The notes under the pieces were generated by a model. The model saw nothing but the letters and a program-made list of their open reading frames with translations, did no database searches and was not told where the DNA came from. The translations under genes were made by a program, and so were the position numbers. A DNA stretch of 12,964 nt from Baffinella frigidus (lineage: Eukaryota; Cryptophyceae; Cryptomonadales; Baffinellaceae), in contig MU646816.1 of the NCBI GenBank assembly GCA_026770585.1, positions 71,755 to 84,718 on the forward strand, given 5' to 3'. Below, piece by piece: positions 5,637 to 12,397 of this stretch (its first letter is position 1; each line of letters begins with the position of its first letter).

Positions 5637-5714
5637 GATAACGGACATAAAATGGGGTAGTTAAATTTACTGTGCCCCAAGTAATTTCTCCTATTCAACC
5701 TTCTATCGAAAAGG
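5637..5714 (+). mobile_element. Family-2/family-3 hybrid fragment, copy 1
   Basis: Seventy-eight bases identical to 7182-7259 apart from one change. The first part (GATAACGGACATAAAATGGG-GTAGTTA) is a family-2 left end. The second part (CCCAAGTAATTTCTCCTATT-CAACC) is the inner arm of family 3. The junction is the same at both sites, so a fused element multiplied. Confidence 0.85.
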
Positions 5715-5777
5715 GCGGCGAGAAGGGTTGCGGGACGGACCAATGAAGATGAAACCGCCTTGCGAGAGTAACTGGAC

Positions 5778-5820
5778 CTTCCCGAGTTGGGGGCGGTTCT
5801 ACAGCTGCCAACTCGGGAAG
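5778..5820. repeat. 13-bp perfect inverted repeat followed by T-tracts
   Basis: CTTCCCGAGTTGG and CCAACTCGGGAAG around a 17-base loop. A third copy of part of the arm (TTCCCGATGG, then GCCGAGTTGC) and two T7 runs at about 5841 and 5864 follow. The T-runs could end RNA polymerase III transcription, but no polymerase III promoter boxes were found. Confidence 0.6.
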
Positions 5821-5904
5821 ATCCAATTTCTTCCCGATGGTTTTTTTAGAGTGCCGAGTTGCTTTTTTTGCGCCGCAGGCTGCCCGATTTCGGGCGACTT
5901 CTCG

Positions 5905-6000
5905 TACAAATCCCCGTGAAACCGAAAACCCGCAACCAAACGTTGCAAGATTCCGAAAGAGAAAGTTCGGCCGTGGCTAAAACTCTTAAAATAACCATCA
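5905..6000. other. Unassigned sequence
   Basis: Ordinary composition with no clear repeat. Overlapping short frames on both strands have no recognisable protein. Confidence 0.35.
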
Positions 6001-6180
6001 GGGAAGAAATAGATCGCCTGTTCCCACTTGTGGCCGGAGGGGGTGGGGTACTTGAAGGAGAACGACTGGGGGGTTGTGTCGCAGGTTCGTTGCATAAATG
6101 CTACTCGCTGAATAAACCCTGAACCCTGAATTTACCCTAAAAACTAAGCCTGATAACCCTGCACCCAAAACAGAATTTCC

Positions 6181-6268
6181 GGGAACAGGCGATCTGTCTC
6201 TCAAGAAGGGTTTTGGGAAGGACCTATGAAGATGAAGCCACGAGGCGAGAGATAGATCGCCTGTTCCC
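6181..6268. mobile_element. 88-bp foldback element with GGGAACAGGCGATC ends
   Basis: GGGAACAGGCGATCTGTCTC (arm 6181-6202) is inverted at 6247-6268 with one mismatch in 22. A lone end of the same kind (TAGATCGCCTGTTCCCA) lies at 6008-6025. The interior GAAGGGTTTTGGGAAGGACC to GAAGATGAAGCC is related to 5727-5756. No coding capacity. Confidence 0.82.
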
Positions 6269-6335
6269 AGGCACACTCAGGTTAGCTTGATCGTAGCTTG
6301 ATCGTGGAGGGTCAGGAAAATGGTTCCAAGGTCAG

Positions 6336-6360
6336 GGCAATGGTTCCGACTCCATTGCGA
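6336..6360. repeat. 25-bp hairpin repeat, copy 2
   Basis: GGCAATGGTTCCGACTCCATTGCGA, matching 3456-3480 in 22 of 25 positions with paired changes in the two arms. A partial third copy, AAATGGTTCCAAGG, lies at 6318-6331. Confidence 0.5.
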
Positions 6361-6430
6361 ATCCGACCATGCCCGAAACGGAATGTGGATTGCCAGCGAG
6401 CAAATTCACCCCCCGCCTAATAAATGGTTT

Positions 6431-6610
6431 GATGTAGGGTTTGAGGGTTAAGTGTTAAGTGTTTAGGGTTTAGGGTTTAGGGGTTCAGTATTTAGTGTTT
6501 AGTGTTTAGTGTGTAGTGTTGAGTCTTTAGAGTTTGGGATTTTGTGTTTGGGATTTAGGATTTGAGGGTTCGGGCTTCGGGCTTTGGGTTTCGGGTTTCG
6601 GGTGTAGGGC
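6431..6610 (+). repeat. Degenerate telomere-like array
   Basis: Heptads TTTAGGG, TTTAGTG, GTGTAGT, TTTGGGA and TTTCGGG decay progressively from left to right. It yields a long proline-rich frame on the minus strand that is only the array translated. Confidence 0.8.
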
Positions 6611-6791
6611 ACCTGCTCGGGCGTCGGCGCGCCCCTGTGCTGGATCTTGACAGCCTCGCCTTGTGATGCTGATGCCCACCGCGCGTCCGCTGGTAGTGAG
6701 TCCGCGTTGTTGACGCCTTCGAACAGCTTCCGCTGCACATGTTGTAGGTCTCGGGTTAGCGCGGAGTTTGGATCGGGGTCGGGGATCGGAG

Positions 6792-7205
6792 ATGGAAAAC
6801 CGGGCTTATTTTCAGATCCGCCTGGAAATGTGTGCTATCGTCGGCATGGATTTGATGCCTCCATCCTTCAGCTTCTTCTGCGAACACATAGAGAGGCACC
6901 GTGGCTCAACTGGCGGCAGTAGCGTACACGAAATCGACGATGGGTACAAAACCCTGTGGAATTTGCTCGTGCAGTACACAGACGAATGGCATTTGTTCTT
7001 GGAACCGAAGAACTTTACAAAGATGCAAAGAGCAGTTGGGACGATGAGTGGGATACGACATCCTGTCACGTCCTGTCTGCACACTGCACTGGATGAAGTT
7101 GATTGGATAAGACAATCGCGAAACGCTGGGTGTGACACAGCGGAATATCTAGCATTTGCTCTCGGTGAACCGCACTCATGGGATAACGGACATAAAATGG
7201 GGTAG
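6792..7205 (+). CDS. Candidate protein-coding fragment, unknown function
   Basis: The frame is open from 6714 to the TAG at 7203-7205; the first ATG is at 6792, giving about 137 residues. The translation has a balanced composition, with tryptophans, charged and hydrophobic residues mixed (FFCEHIERHR, LWNLLVQYTDEWHLFLEPKN, ALDEVDWIRQS), unlike the repeat-derived frames elsewhere. I recognise no domain. The last few residues (from about 7182) come from the family-2/3 hybrid element, which supplies the stop, so any gene here is truncated by that insertion or its true 3' exon is elsewhere. TTAG at 6756-6759 could be a splice acceptor. The opposite strand is also partly open. Confidence 0.3.
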   Translation: MENRAYFQIRLEMCAIVGMDLMPPSFSFFCEHIERHRGSTGGSSVHEIDDGYKTLWNLLVQYTDEWHLFLEPKNFTKMQRAVGTMSGIRHPVTSCLHTALDEVDWIRQSRNAGCDTAEYLAFALGEPHSWDNGHKMG

Positions 7206-7291
7206 TTAAATTTACTGTGCCCCAAGTAATTTCTCCTATTCAACCTCCTATCGAAAAGGAACTAATTCAGTTATCTTCCGAGATGAAATTG
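7182..7291 (+). mobile_element. Family-2/family-3 hybrid, copy 2, with family-3 end
   Basis: It starts with the family-2 end (GATAACGGACATAAAATGGG) and finishes with the family-3 end AACTAATTCAGTTATCTTCC-GAGATGAAAT. The family-3 part reverse complemented matches 8143 onward for about 85 bp. The first 78 bp are the twin of 5637-5714. Confidence 0.8.
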
Positions 7292-7350
7292 GACCCACCG
7301 CAAACGAGGACACCCTCATAGGGAAACGCCTCGAATTCAGAGAGAGGTTC

Positions 7351-7500
7351 ATAGGATAACGGACATAAAATGAGGTAGTTAGGCCTACGGTATGGACTAG
7401 TAGGTCGTAGGGGCCTAGGGGGGCTCCTACAAAAAACCCTACGGCCTACCGTAGGTAATACCGTAGGCCTAACTACCCCCTTTTTGGTCCGTTACCCTAT
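7351..7500 (+). mobile_element. Family-2 MITE, complete
   Basis: A 150-bp foldback unit with ends ATAGGATAACGGACATAAAA and, reverse complemented, ATAGGGTAACGGACCAAAAA, then GTAGTTAGGCCTACGGTA on both arms. The interior has CCTAGGGG/CCCTACGG palindromes like those of family 1. Target duplication is not determinable because the tips merge with the flank. Sister copy at 10309-10460. Confidence 0.88.
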
Positions 7501-7643
7501 TAACGTCCTAGCCGGACACGTCAATGGCGTTTGCTCTTGTGAACCGAACCACATTGCTCCTCAGAGACCACCACATGTGAGATGTCTCGCTCTGAAAAGT
7601 TGACGGCGCTGAGACCTAAGTTGACACAGAGCCCCCAGGACAC

Positions 7644-7908
7644 GGCTAGGGGCGCGCGCACACGCGGACGTCTCAAAGCACACATGAACCTCCGTTACTC
7701 GGAGGTGCACCAGCCTCAAAAGTTGATTCATGGGAGAAATCATAGGGGAAATTAATATGGCATAGGTAAATTTACTTATGAATCATAATTAAATCAATAA
7801 GCTCAAAGCCCCCAGGAAACGGCTAGGGGCGCGCGCACATGGGGACGTCTCAAAGAACACATGAACCTCCGTTACTATACCATAAACCCTGAACCCTAAA
7901 CCCCGGGG
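7644..7908 (+). repeat. Segmental duplication, copy A
   Basis: About 90% similar to 8874-9140 from GGCTAGGG to CCCCGGGG. Internally it has two 56-bp direct repeats (7644-7699 and 7821-7876: GGCTAGGGGCGCGCGCACA to CATGAACCTCCGTTACT) flanking about 120 bp of AT-rich sequence (GGCATAGGTAAATTTACTTA). The arrangement resembles a tiny terminal-direct-repeat element, but no coding region or primer site is visible. Confidence 0.88.
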
Positions 7909-7981
7909 TGCGGGTTTGAAAGAGGAAGGGGAACGGCTAGGGGCGCGCACACACCTGATCCTCAACCCTCAACCCTCAGCC

Positions 7982-8013
<32 letters not shown>

Positions 8014-8082
8014 GCCCTCAACCCTCAAACCTCAACCCTCGATCCTCAACCCACAACCCTGAACCCTGAACCCTGAACCCGG
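7887..8082 (-). repeat. CCCTAAA/CCCTCAA/CCCTGAA heptad array
   Basis: Starts with CCCTGAA and CCCTAAA around 7887-7900. From about 7958 to 8050 the unit is mostly CCCTCAA (about 13 copies with CCCTCAG variants), then CCCTGAA three times. All keep the seven-base period of the telomere repeat. Confidence 0.85.
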
Positions 8083-8084
8083 GA

Positions 8085-8136
8085 TGCGGGGGGGGGTTCA
8101 CGACGTGGCGGGGGACAGGCGGTTCCAGAACATTAC
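8085..8136 (+). repeat. GC-rich unit (TGGCGGGGGAGAGG), partial copy 1
   Basis: GGGGGGTTCACGACGTGGCG-GGGGACAGGCGGTTCCAGAA. First of five copies of a unit also at 8403, 8618, 8778 and 9238; this one is cut by the family-3 element. Confidence 0.7.
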
Positions 8137-8137
8137 T

Positions 8138-8291
8138 GATCTCATCTCGGAAGATAACTGAATCAGTTCCTGTTCAATAGGAGGTTGAACGGGAGAATTT
8201 AGTTAGGGCATAGTGAATTTAATTAGGCCTCCTAATTAAATAAACAGCTCTAATTAAGGAATTGATTCACTTATCTTTCGAGATGAGATTG
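8138..8291. mobile_element. Family-3 MITE, complete, AT-rich
   Basis: Ends ATCTCATCTCGGAAGATAAC and, reverse complemented, ATCTCATCTCGAAAGATAAG, each continuing TGAATCARTTCC. The interior is AT-rich with TTAATTAGG-CCTCCTAATTAA. It interrupts the first GC-rich unit. No coding capacity. Confidence 0.88.
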
Positions 8292-8333
8292 CAGCCCACC
8301 ACACGTGAGAAGTGTCGCTGAGGAGCGTCGCCG

Positions 8334-8900
8334 GCGCTGAGGGTGGGAAGGGTGCGGCTAGGGGGGCGCACACACCCGACCCTCAGCCCTCCACCCTCAA
8401 CCCGGGGGGGTGGGAGTATCACGATATGGCGGGGGAGAGGTGGCTCGAGAAGTGGCGGGGCGGCAACTCCGTCCAGCGATGAGGGTTGGCGATGCACGGC
8501 TAAAGGCGCGCCCTCAACCTTAACCCCTGGGGGGTGGGAGTAGCCTGAACCCTGACAAAAATTACCAGACAATTCGTCCCCATGCGCTGGATGAAGTTGC
8601 AGCCCCTCAACCCTCAACCCGGGGGGGTGTGGGCATTACAATGTGGCGGGGGAGGGGCGGTTCGAGAAGTGGCAGGGCGGCAACTCCGTCCAGCGATGAG
8701 GGTTGGAGACGCACGGCTAAAGACGCGCCCTCAACCTTAACCCCTGGGGGGTGGGAGTAGCCCTGAACCCTGAACCCTGGGGGGTGGGAGTATCACGATG
8801 TGGCGGGGGAGAGGCGGTTCCAGAAGCTTCTGGAACGGTGCTGCAACTTCATCCAGCGCTGAGGGTTGGAGATGGCTAGGGACGCGCGCACACCGGAGAC
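8334..8900 (+). repeat. GC-rich tandem units, copies 2-4
   Basis: Units read: CGGCTA-GCGC-CAC, CCCTCAACC heptads, GGGGGGTGGGAGTATCACGA, TGGCGGGGGAGAGG, GGCAACTCCGTCCAGCG, TGAGGGTTGG. Successive copies start their GGGG-GTGGGAGTATCACGAT part at about 8403, 8618 and 8778. Copy 4 contains the palindrome at 8817-8836 where others have TTCGAGAAGTGGC. Rich in open frames on both strands, none protein-like. Confidence 0.8.
8817..8836. promoter_or_regulatory. 20-bp perfect palindrome matching a heat-shock element
   Basis: GTTCCAGAAGCTTCTGGAAC contains TTCnnGAAnnTTCnnGAA, the canonical four-unit inverted array bound by heat-shock factor trimers in eukaryotes. It lies in a repeat unit with no gene nearby, so a regulatory role is speculative. 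The symmetry of the palindrome makes the pattern easier to obtain by chance. Confidence 0.3.
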
Positions 8901-9140
8901 GTCTCAAAACACAAATGAACCTCCGTTACTCGGAGGTGCTCCAGCCTCAAAAGTTGATTCATGGGAGAAATCATAGGAGAAATTACTATGGCATAGGTAA
9001 ATTTACTTATGAATCATAATTAAATCAATTAGCTCAAAGCCCCCAGGAAACGGCTAGGGACGCGCGCACACCGGAGACGTCTCAAAAGACAAATGACCCT
9101 CCGTTACTATACCATACACCCTCAACCCTAAACCCCGGGG
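8874..9140 (+). repeat. Segmental duplication, copy B
   Basis: Sister of 7644-7908, same order: 57-bp direct repeats (8874-8930 and 9052-9108) flanking the AT-rich segment with GGAGAAATTACTATGGCATA. The paired copies are 1230 bp apart in the same orientation. Confidence 0.88.
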
Positions 9141-9142
9141 CG

Positions 9143-9310
9143 TCCAGCGCTGAGGGTTGGAGATGTACGGCTAGGGGGGCGCACACACCCGACCCTCAGC
9201 CCTCAACCCTCGACCCTCAGCCCTCAACCCTCAACCCGGGGGGGTGGGAGTATCACGATATGGCGGGGAAGAGGTGGCTCGAGAAGCGGCGGGGCGGTAA
9301 CTCCGTCCAG
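9143..9310 (+). repeat. GC-rich unit, copy 5
   Basis: GTCCAGCGCTGAGGGTTGGA, GCTAGGGGGGCGCACACACC, CCCTCAACC heptads, then GGGGGGTGGGAGTATCACGA and GGCGGTAACTCCGTCCAGCG. It runs straight into the 75-bp array, whose first base pairs (CAGCGCTGA) are the end of this unit. Confidence 0.8.
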
Positions 9311-9682
9311 CGCTGACATTGGGAGCACCCCAGGGTGGCTCTTCAACTCCTGCCCCACACCAGCTGATTCAGAGCCGAGTCTCAGCGCTGACATTAGGAG
9401 CACTCCTGGGTGGCTCCTGAGCTCCTGCCCCACACCAGCTGATTCAGAGCCGAGTCTCAGCGCTGACATTAGGAGCACTCCTGGGTGGCTCCTCAGCTCC
9501 TGCCCCACACCAGCTGATTCAGAGCCGAGTCTCAGCGCTGACATTAGGAGCACTCCTGGGTGGCTCCTCAGCTCCTGCCCCACACCAGCTGATTCAGAGC
9601 CGAGTCTCAGCGCTGACATTAGGAGCACTCCTGGGTGGCTCCTCAGCTCCTGCCCCACACCAGCGGATTCAGTGCCGAGTCT
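9308..9682. repeat. Five tandem 75-bp repeats
   Basis: Units start at 9308, 9383, 9458, 9533 and 9608 (CAGCGCTGACATTAGGAGCA to TTCAGAGCCGAGTCT). The middle three are almost identical; the first and last are more diverged, as expected from unequal exchange. No spacers, so it is not a CRISPR array. Since 75 is divisible by three, a minus-strand frame stays open and gives a 25-residue repeat (QELRSHPGVLLMSALRLGSE-SAGVG). It has no ATG start of its own and is probably a by-product. Confidence 0.95.
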
Positions 9683-9777
9683 CGAGGTGATGCGAGTCTG
9701 CGGTAAGAGATAGACGGAGATGCGACAGCGTTCGACATTGGGCGCACTCCTGCGTGACTCCCCAGCTCCTGCTCGGG

Positions 9778-9932
9778 TAGGGTTTAGGGTTTAGGGTTTA
9801 GGGGTTAGGGTTTGGGGTTTAGAGTTTAGAGTTTAGGGTTTAGGGTTTAGGGTTTAGGGTTTAGGGTTTAGGGTTTAGGGTTTAGGGTTTCAGGTTTAGG
9901 GTTTAGGGTGTAGGGTTTAGTGTTTGGGGTGA
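9778..9932 (+). repeat. Interstitial telomere array (TTTAGGG)
   Basis: The cleanest array in the window: eight exact TTTAGGG in a row at 9832-9887, with near matches on both sides. G-strand on plus. Confidence 0.92.
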
Positions 9933-10308
9933 GAGTACTCCAGGGTGGCTTCTCACCTCCTGCCCCTCCCATACCATGCAGTGCCGCAAGCCTTCTAGCG
10001 GGTGGAGAGAGAGGCGGCACACCCTACCTTCTGAAACAGTGTTTGTTTTACACCCTATACCACTCTGCACCAGCGTTTCCTTTACACCCTGCACCCTACA
10101 ACCAGGCGCGATCGGATGCGAGTCTGCGGGTGGGGAGAGCTCCAGGTGTAAACACCGTGCACCACACTCCAGGTGCCAACACTGTACATCAGCAGCCGTC
10201 TCTTCGTGTGCGGTGAGGGAGCGGACTGGCGGAGCTACGTTCCGGGGTTCAAAACCGTAGAGCAACAACCCTCTCTTCTCATTAAGGCGCAAACGTTTTG
10301 ACAGATAA
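9933..10308. other. Unassigned sequence with minor repeats
   Basis: 9940-9967 (CTCCAGGGTGGCTTCTCACC) is a relic of the 75-bp unit. GATGCGAGTCTGCGG at 10116-10130 repeats 9689-9703. 10140-10192 holds two units of CTCCAGGTGYMAACACNGTR with a 27-bp period. A long minus-strand frame crosses the area but begins without ATG in a MITE and ends in telomere repeats, so I do not call it. Confidence 0.5.
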
Positions 10309-10460
10309 ACAGGGTAACAGACTAAAAATGGGGTAGTTAGGCCTACGGTATTACCTACAGTAGGCCGTAGGGTTTTTCGGAGGAGCCCCCCTAGGCCCCT
10401 GCGGCCTACCCTAGTCAATACCGTAGGCCTAACTACCCCAGTTTTAGTCCGTCAGCCTAT
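10309..10460 (+). mobile_element. Family-2 MITE, complete
   Basis: Sister of 7351-7500: left AGGGTAACAGACTAAAAATG, right reverse complement ATAGGCTGACGGACTAAAAC, both followed by GGGGTAGTTAGGCCTACGGT. The arms of about 60 bp nearly span the element, so a transcript would form one long hairpin. Confidence 0.88.
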
Positions 10461-10481
10461 GAAGATGCACCACACACGGGG

Positions 10482-10586
10482 TATCCCTTAAGTGGCCAGT
10501 AGGCGCATACGCCCTACCGTAGGGCCCTAGGACCTGCCTAGGACTTCTTGGCCCGCAAATTTGGGGGCCTGGCCACTTAAGGGATA
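10482..10586. mobile_element. 105-bp MITE with 17-bp perfect ends
   Basis: TATCCCTTAAGTGGCCA at 10482-10498 is exactly inverted at 10570-10586. If TA is the duplicated target, the tips are TCCCTTAAG. The interior (CCCTACCGTAGGGCCCTAGG) resembles family-1 and family-2 interiors although the tips differ. It lies between two other elements. Confidence 0.85.
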
Positions 10587-10607
10587 GACGTTCGTGAGAG
10601 GCGCGCA

Positions 10608-10745
10608 CCACACGGTGGACTACGAACCTTTCATCAAAAGGCAACTTACCCATGTGCAATTAACTTCAGGCATTTATCTGGTGCAAATTTGGTCACGTTA
10701 CCGCTGAATCTAGGGGCCCCGAAACCTTCGTAGCCCACCGTGTGG
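10608..10745 (+). mobile_element. 138-bp MITE with CCACACGGTGG ends, copy 2
   Basis: CCACACGGTGGACTACGAAC and, reverse complemented, CCACACGGTGGGCTACGAAG, about 22 of 25 positions equal. Better preserved ends than its sister at 3966-4105. Confidence 0.85.
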
Positions 10746-10779
10746 ACTGCTAAGCAGCTCCGACTCTCTGGACCAAGCA

Positions 10780-10862
10780 CCCCAAGTCCCTAAAACAAGT
10801 CCCTAAAGCACCCCACGTCTCAAGCACCCCAAGTCCCTCAACCAAGCCCCTAAAACCCAAAC
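10780..10862 (+). repeat. Degenerate CAAGCACCCCAAGTCCCTAAA repeat
   Basis: Irregular copies of CAAGYMCCCTAAA and AAGCACCCCAAGTCCCT follow one another. They may be decayed telomere heptads (CCCTAAA) with insertions. Confidence 0.5.
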
Positions 10863-11107
10863 CACTCCACTGTCCTCAACACGTCTCTTCGTCGCGTCTC
10901 TTTGGGTGAGGCACACGCAGAGCCAACCTTCTGCCTCACGCACCCAAGTGCCTAACAACCTCTCGACTGCCGCCAAATTATGACGTTTCTCCCTCACATC
11001 TCAACTGTCTCCAAACTATATGAGTTCACGGCAAGCAACCCGGGGATTCTCCACGAGACAGGGGAGTGTGAGTCCTGGGCGAGAAAGCAGGCCGCAAAGC
11101 AAAACTG

Positions 11108-11164
11108 CAGCACTAAAAGTGTTGCAGTGAAACTGCAACCCGCAGAGTAAAACTGCAACACTAA
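11108..11164. repeat. Three ACTGCARCACT copies forming a hairpin
   Basis: AACTGCAGCACTAAAAGTGT-TGCAGT folds into an 11-bp stem with one mismatch. AAACTGCAAC recurs twice more downstream (about 11133 and 11152), ending in CACTAAACCCTAAACC. Confidence 0.6.
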
Positions 11165-11296
11165 ACCCTAAACCTAAAGCAGGCAAACCTGGAGGGCTTT
11201 CGCAGAGAGGAAGGTCTCGTTTTGAATACGCGACAGATCCGAGAGCAGAAGTGAAGGCACTGATTCGTCATTTGACACGTACCGGAACCCCCCCTG

Positions 11297-11500
11297 GTTT
11301 AGGGTTGAGGGTTTTGGGTTTTGGGTTTTGGGGTTTGGGGTGTGGGGTTTGGGGTTTGGGGTTTGGGGTTTGGGGTTTGGGGTTTGGGGTTTGGGGTTTG
11401 GGGTTTGGGGTTTGGGTTATAGGGTTTAGGGTTTAGGGTTTAGGGTCTAAGTTTTAGGGTTTAGTGTTTAGTATTTAGTGTTTAGTGTTTAGGATTTAGG
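11297..11500 (+). repeat. Telomere-like array, TTTGGGG then TTTAGGG
   Basis: TTTAGGG and TTTTGGG lead into nine exact TTTGGGG units (11348-11410), then TTTAGGG, then TTTAGTG. The TTTGGGG block is G-quadruplex-prone. It produces a glycine/tryptophan-rich frame that is only the translated array. Confidence 0.9.
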
Positions 11501-11645
11501 GTTCCTGGGTGTAACGTGACCAAGTTGGTACCTAAAAATGGCTGACATTGGTGAAATTGCACGAAACTCCTGTCACAATGAAATCCTCGTTTTCCACCCT
11601 GTGGTGTGTCAACCAAATCTCGTCTCGCTGTGCAGATAAAACTCA
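11501..11645. other. Unassigned sequence
   Basis: No repeat or convincing frame. CACCCTGTGGTGTG at 11597-11610 is a small hairpin. Confidence 0.35.
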
Positions 11646-11784
11646 CCACCAGACCTCCGAGGCGGACCAAATCGAGGCTGGAACATGAGCCAATTCCTCA
11701 GGCGGCACCTTCGAAAACGAATTTGCCACCCGAGGAAATGCCTCCACACAATCGTCAGTTTGGTCCGCCGCGCAGGGCTGGTGG
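11646..11784. mobile_element. 139-bp inverted-repeat unit with CCACCAG ends
   Basis: CCACCAGACCTCCGAGGCGG-ACCAAA at 11646-11671 is inverted at 11759-11784 with three mismatches in 26. The interior is unique. It may be a MITE or a simple inverted duplication; no target duplication was seen. Confidence 0.6.
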
Positions 11785-11802
11785 CACCTGTAATGCCAAA
11801 AG

Positions 11803-11968
11803 CTTACGTTAACGGACCCCTTAAGGGGTCGGTTGACGTGGGCTTACTGGAGCCGTTGATGGTCACCGGGCTCTAAAACGATTTTAAAAGCGATTTCAGG
11901 ACTTTTAAAGCCCAAGAATGTTTTCCATTATAAATTTTGTACCAAAGTTACTACTCCGTTAACGTAAG
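11803..11968. mobile_element. 166-bp MITE with CTTACGTTAACGGA ends
   Basis: CTTACGTTAACGGA at 11803-11816 is exactly inverted at 11955-11968. Just inside the left end is the palindrome GACCCCTTAAGGGGTC (11814-11829). The interior is AT-rich toward the right (AAAACGATTTTAAAAGCGAT). No coding capacity. A family distinct from the others in this window. Confidence 0.75.
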
Positions 11969-12108
11969 ATTTTTGAACGAACCTGTGAACCGGAGGACAG
12001 CTCTAGCGCGATTCCCGTTTCAGCATGCCGAAGCGTCGCGGTATTCGACCCAAACCGCCCCACCCCGTGTAGGAGGTCCCACACCCCACAGTCCCACCTG
12101 CAGACGCC

Positions 12109-12240
12109 TCAAAGTCAACCGCGCCTCTCAAATGTCAACCGCGCCTCTTCAAATGTGTCGCACATGTCCAAAGTCAACTGTGCCTTTCAAAAGTGTCGCA
12201 CGCGTCCAAAGTCAACCGCGACTCTCAAATGTCAATATGC
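12109..12240 (+). repeat. ~20-bp degenerate tandem repeat with GTCAACCGCGCCTC
   Basis: About seven units of TCAAAgTCAACCGCGCCTC, some replaced by AAGTGTCGCACGCGTCC. Five GTCAA cores occur in 120 bp and two more at about 12302 and 12336. The plus-strand frame across it is an artefact of the repeat. Confidence 0.7.
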
Positions 12241-12397
12241 GCCCTTCTAAGCGTCGCGACACGGAGGTGCCACGCCAGATTCTTGGAAGGGGTTGCCAAA
12301 AGTCAATTTCCCCTCAAGGCAGTGGTTTTCAAAAGTCAAAGAACCTTATCAGAAAGGGTTAAAAAACAACACCACCCTCCTCCACTCTGGCGTGGTA

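Noticed and set aside
5841-5871. T-runs after a hairpin as a terminator
   Set aside because: No transcript or RNA gene could be identified upstream; the runs are probably incidental.
9308-9682. CRISPR-like direct repeats
   Set aside because: The 75-bp units are head-to-tail without unique spacers, and the sequence is eukaryotic.
10215-10260. tRNA-like B box (GGTTCAAAACC) with an upstream TGGCGGAG
   Set aside because: The two boxes are only about 15 bp apart and no cloverleaf or acceptor stem can be drawn.
9903-10418. Longest open frame, 171 residues on the minus strand
   Set aside because: It has no ATG start, begins inside a family-2 element and ends in TTTAGGG repeats; the composition is patchy and unrecognised.
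11251-11436. Glycine/tryptophan/phenylalanine-rich frame
   Set aside because: It is the TTTGGGG array translated; any heptamer array gives such periodic peptides.
12109-12345. GTCAA cores as a W-box cluster for WRKY regulators
   Set aside because: The cores come from one short tandem repeat and lie next to no convincing gene; the motif is too short to support regulation.
11937-12362. 141-residue plus-strand frame
   Set aside because: It mostly spans the GTCAACCGCG short tandem repeat, with no recognisable domain and no supporting start context.
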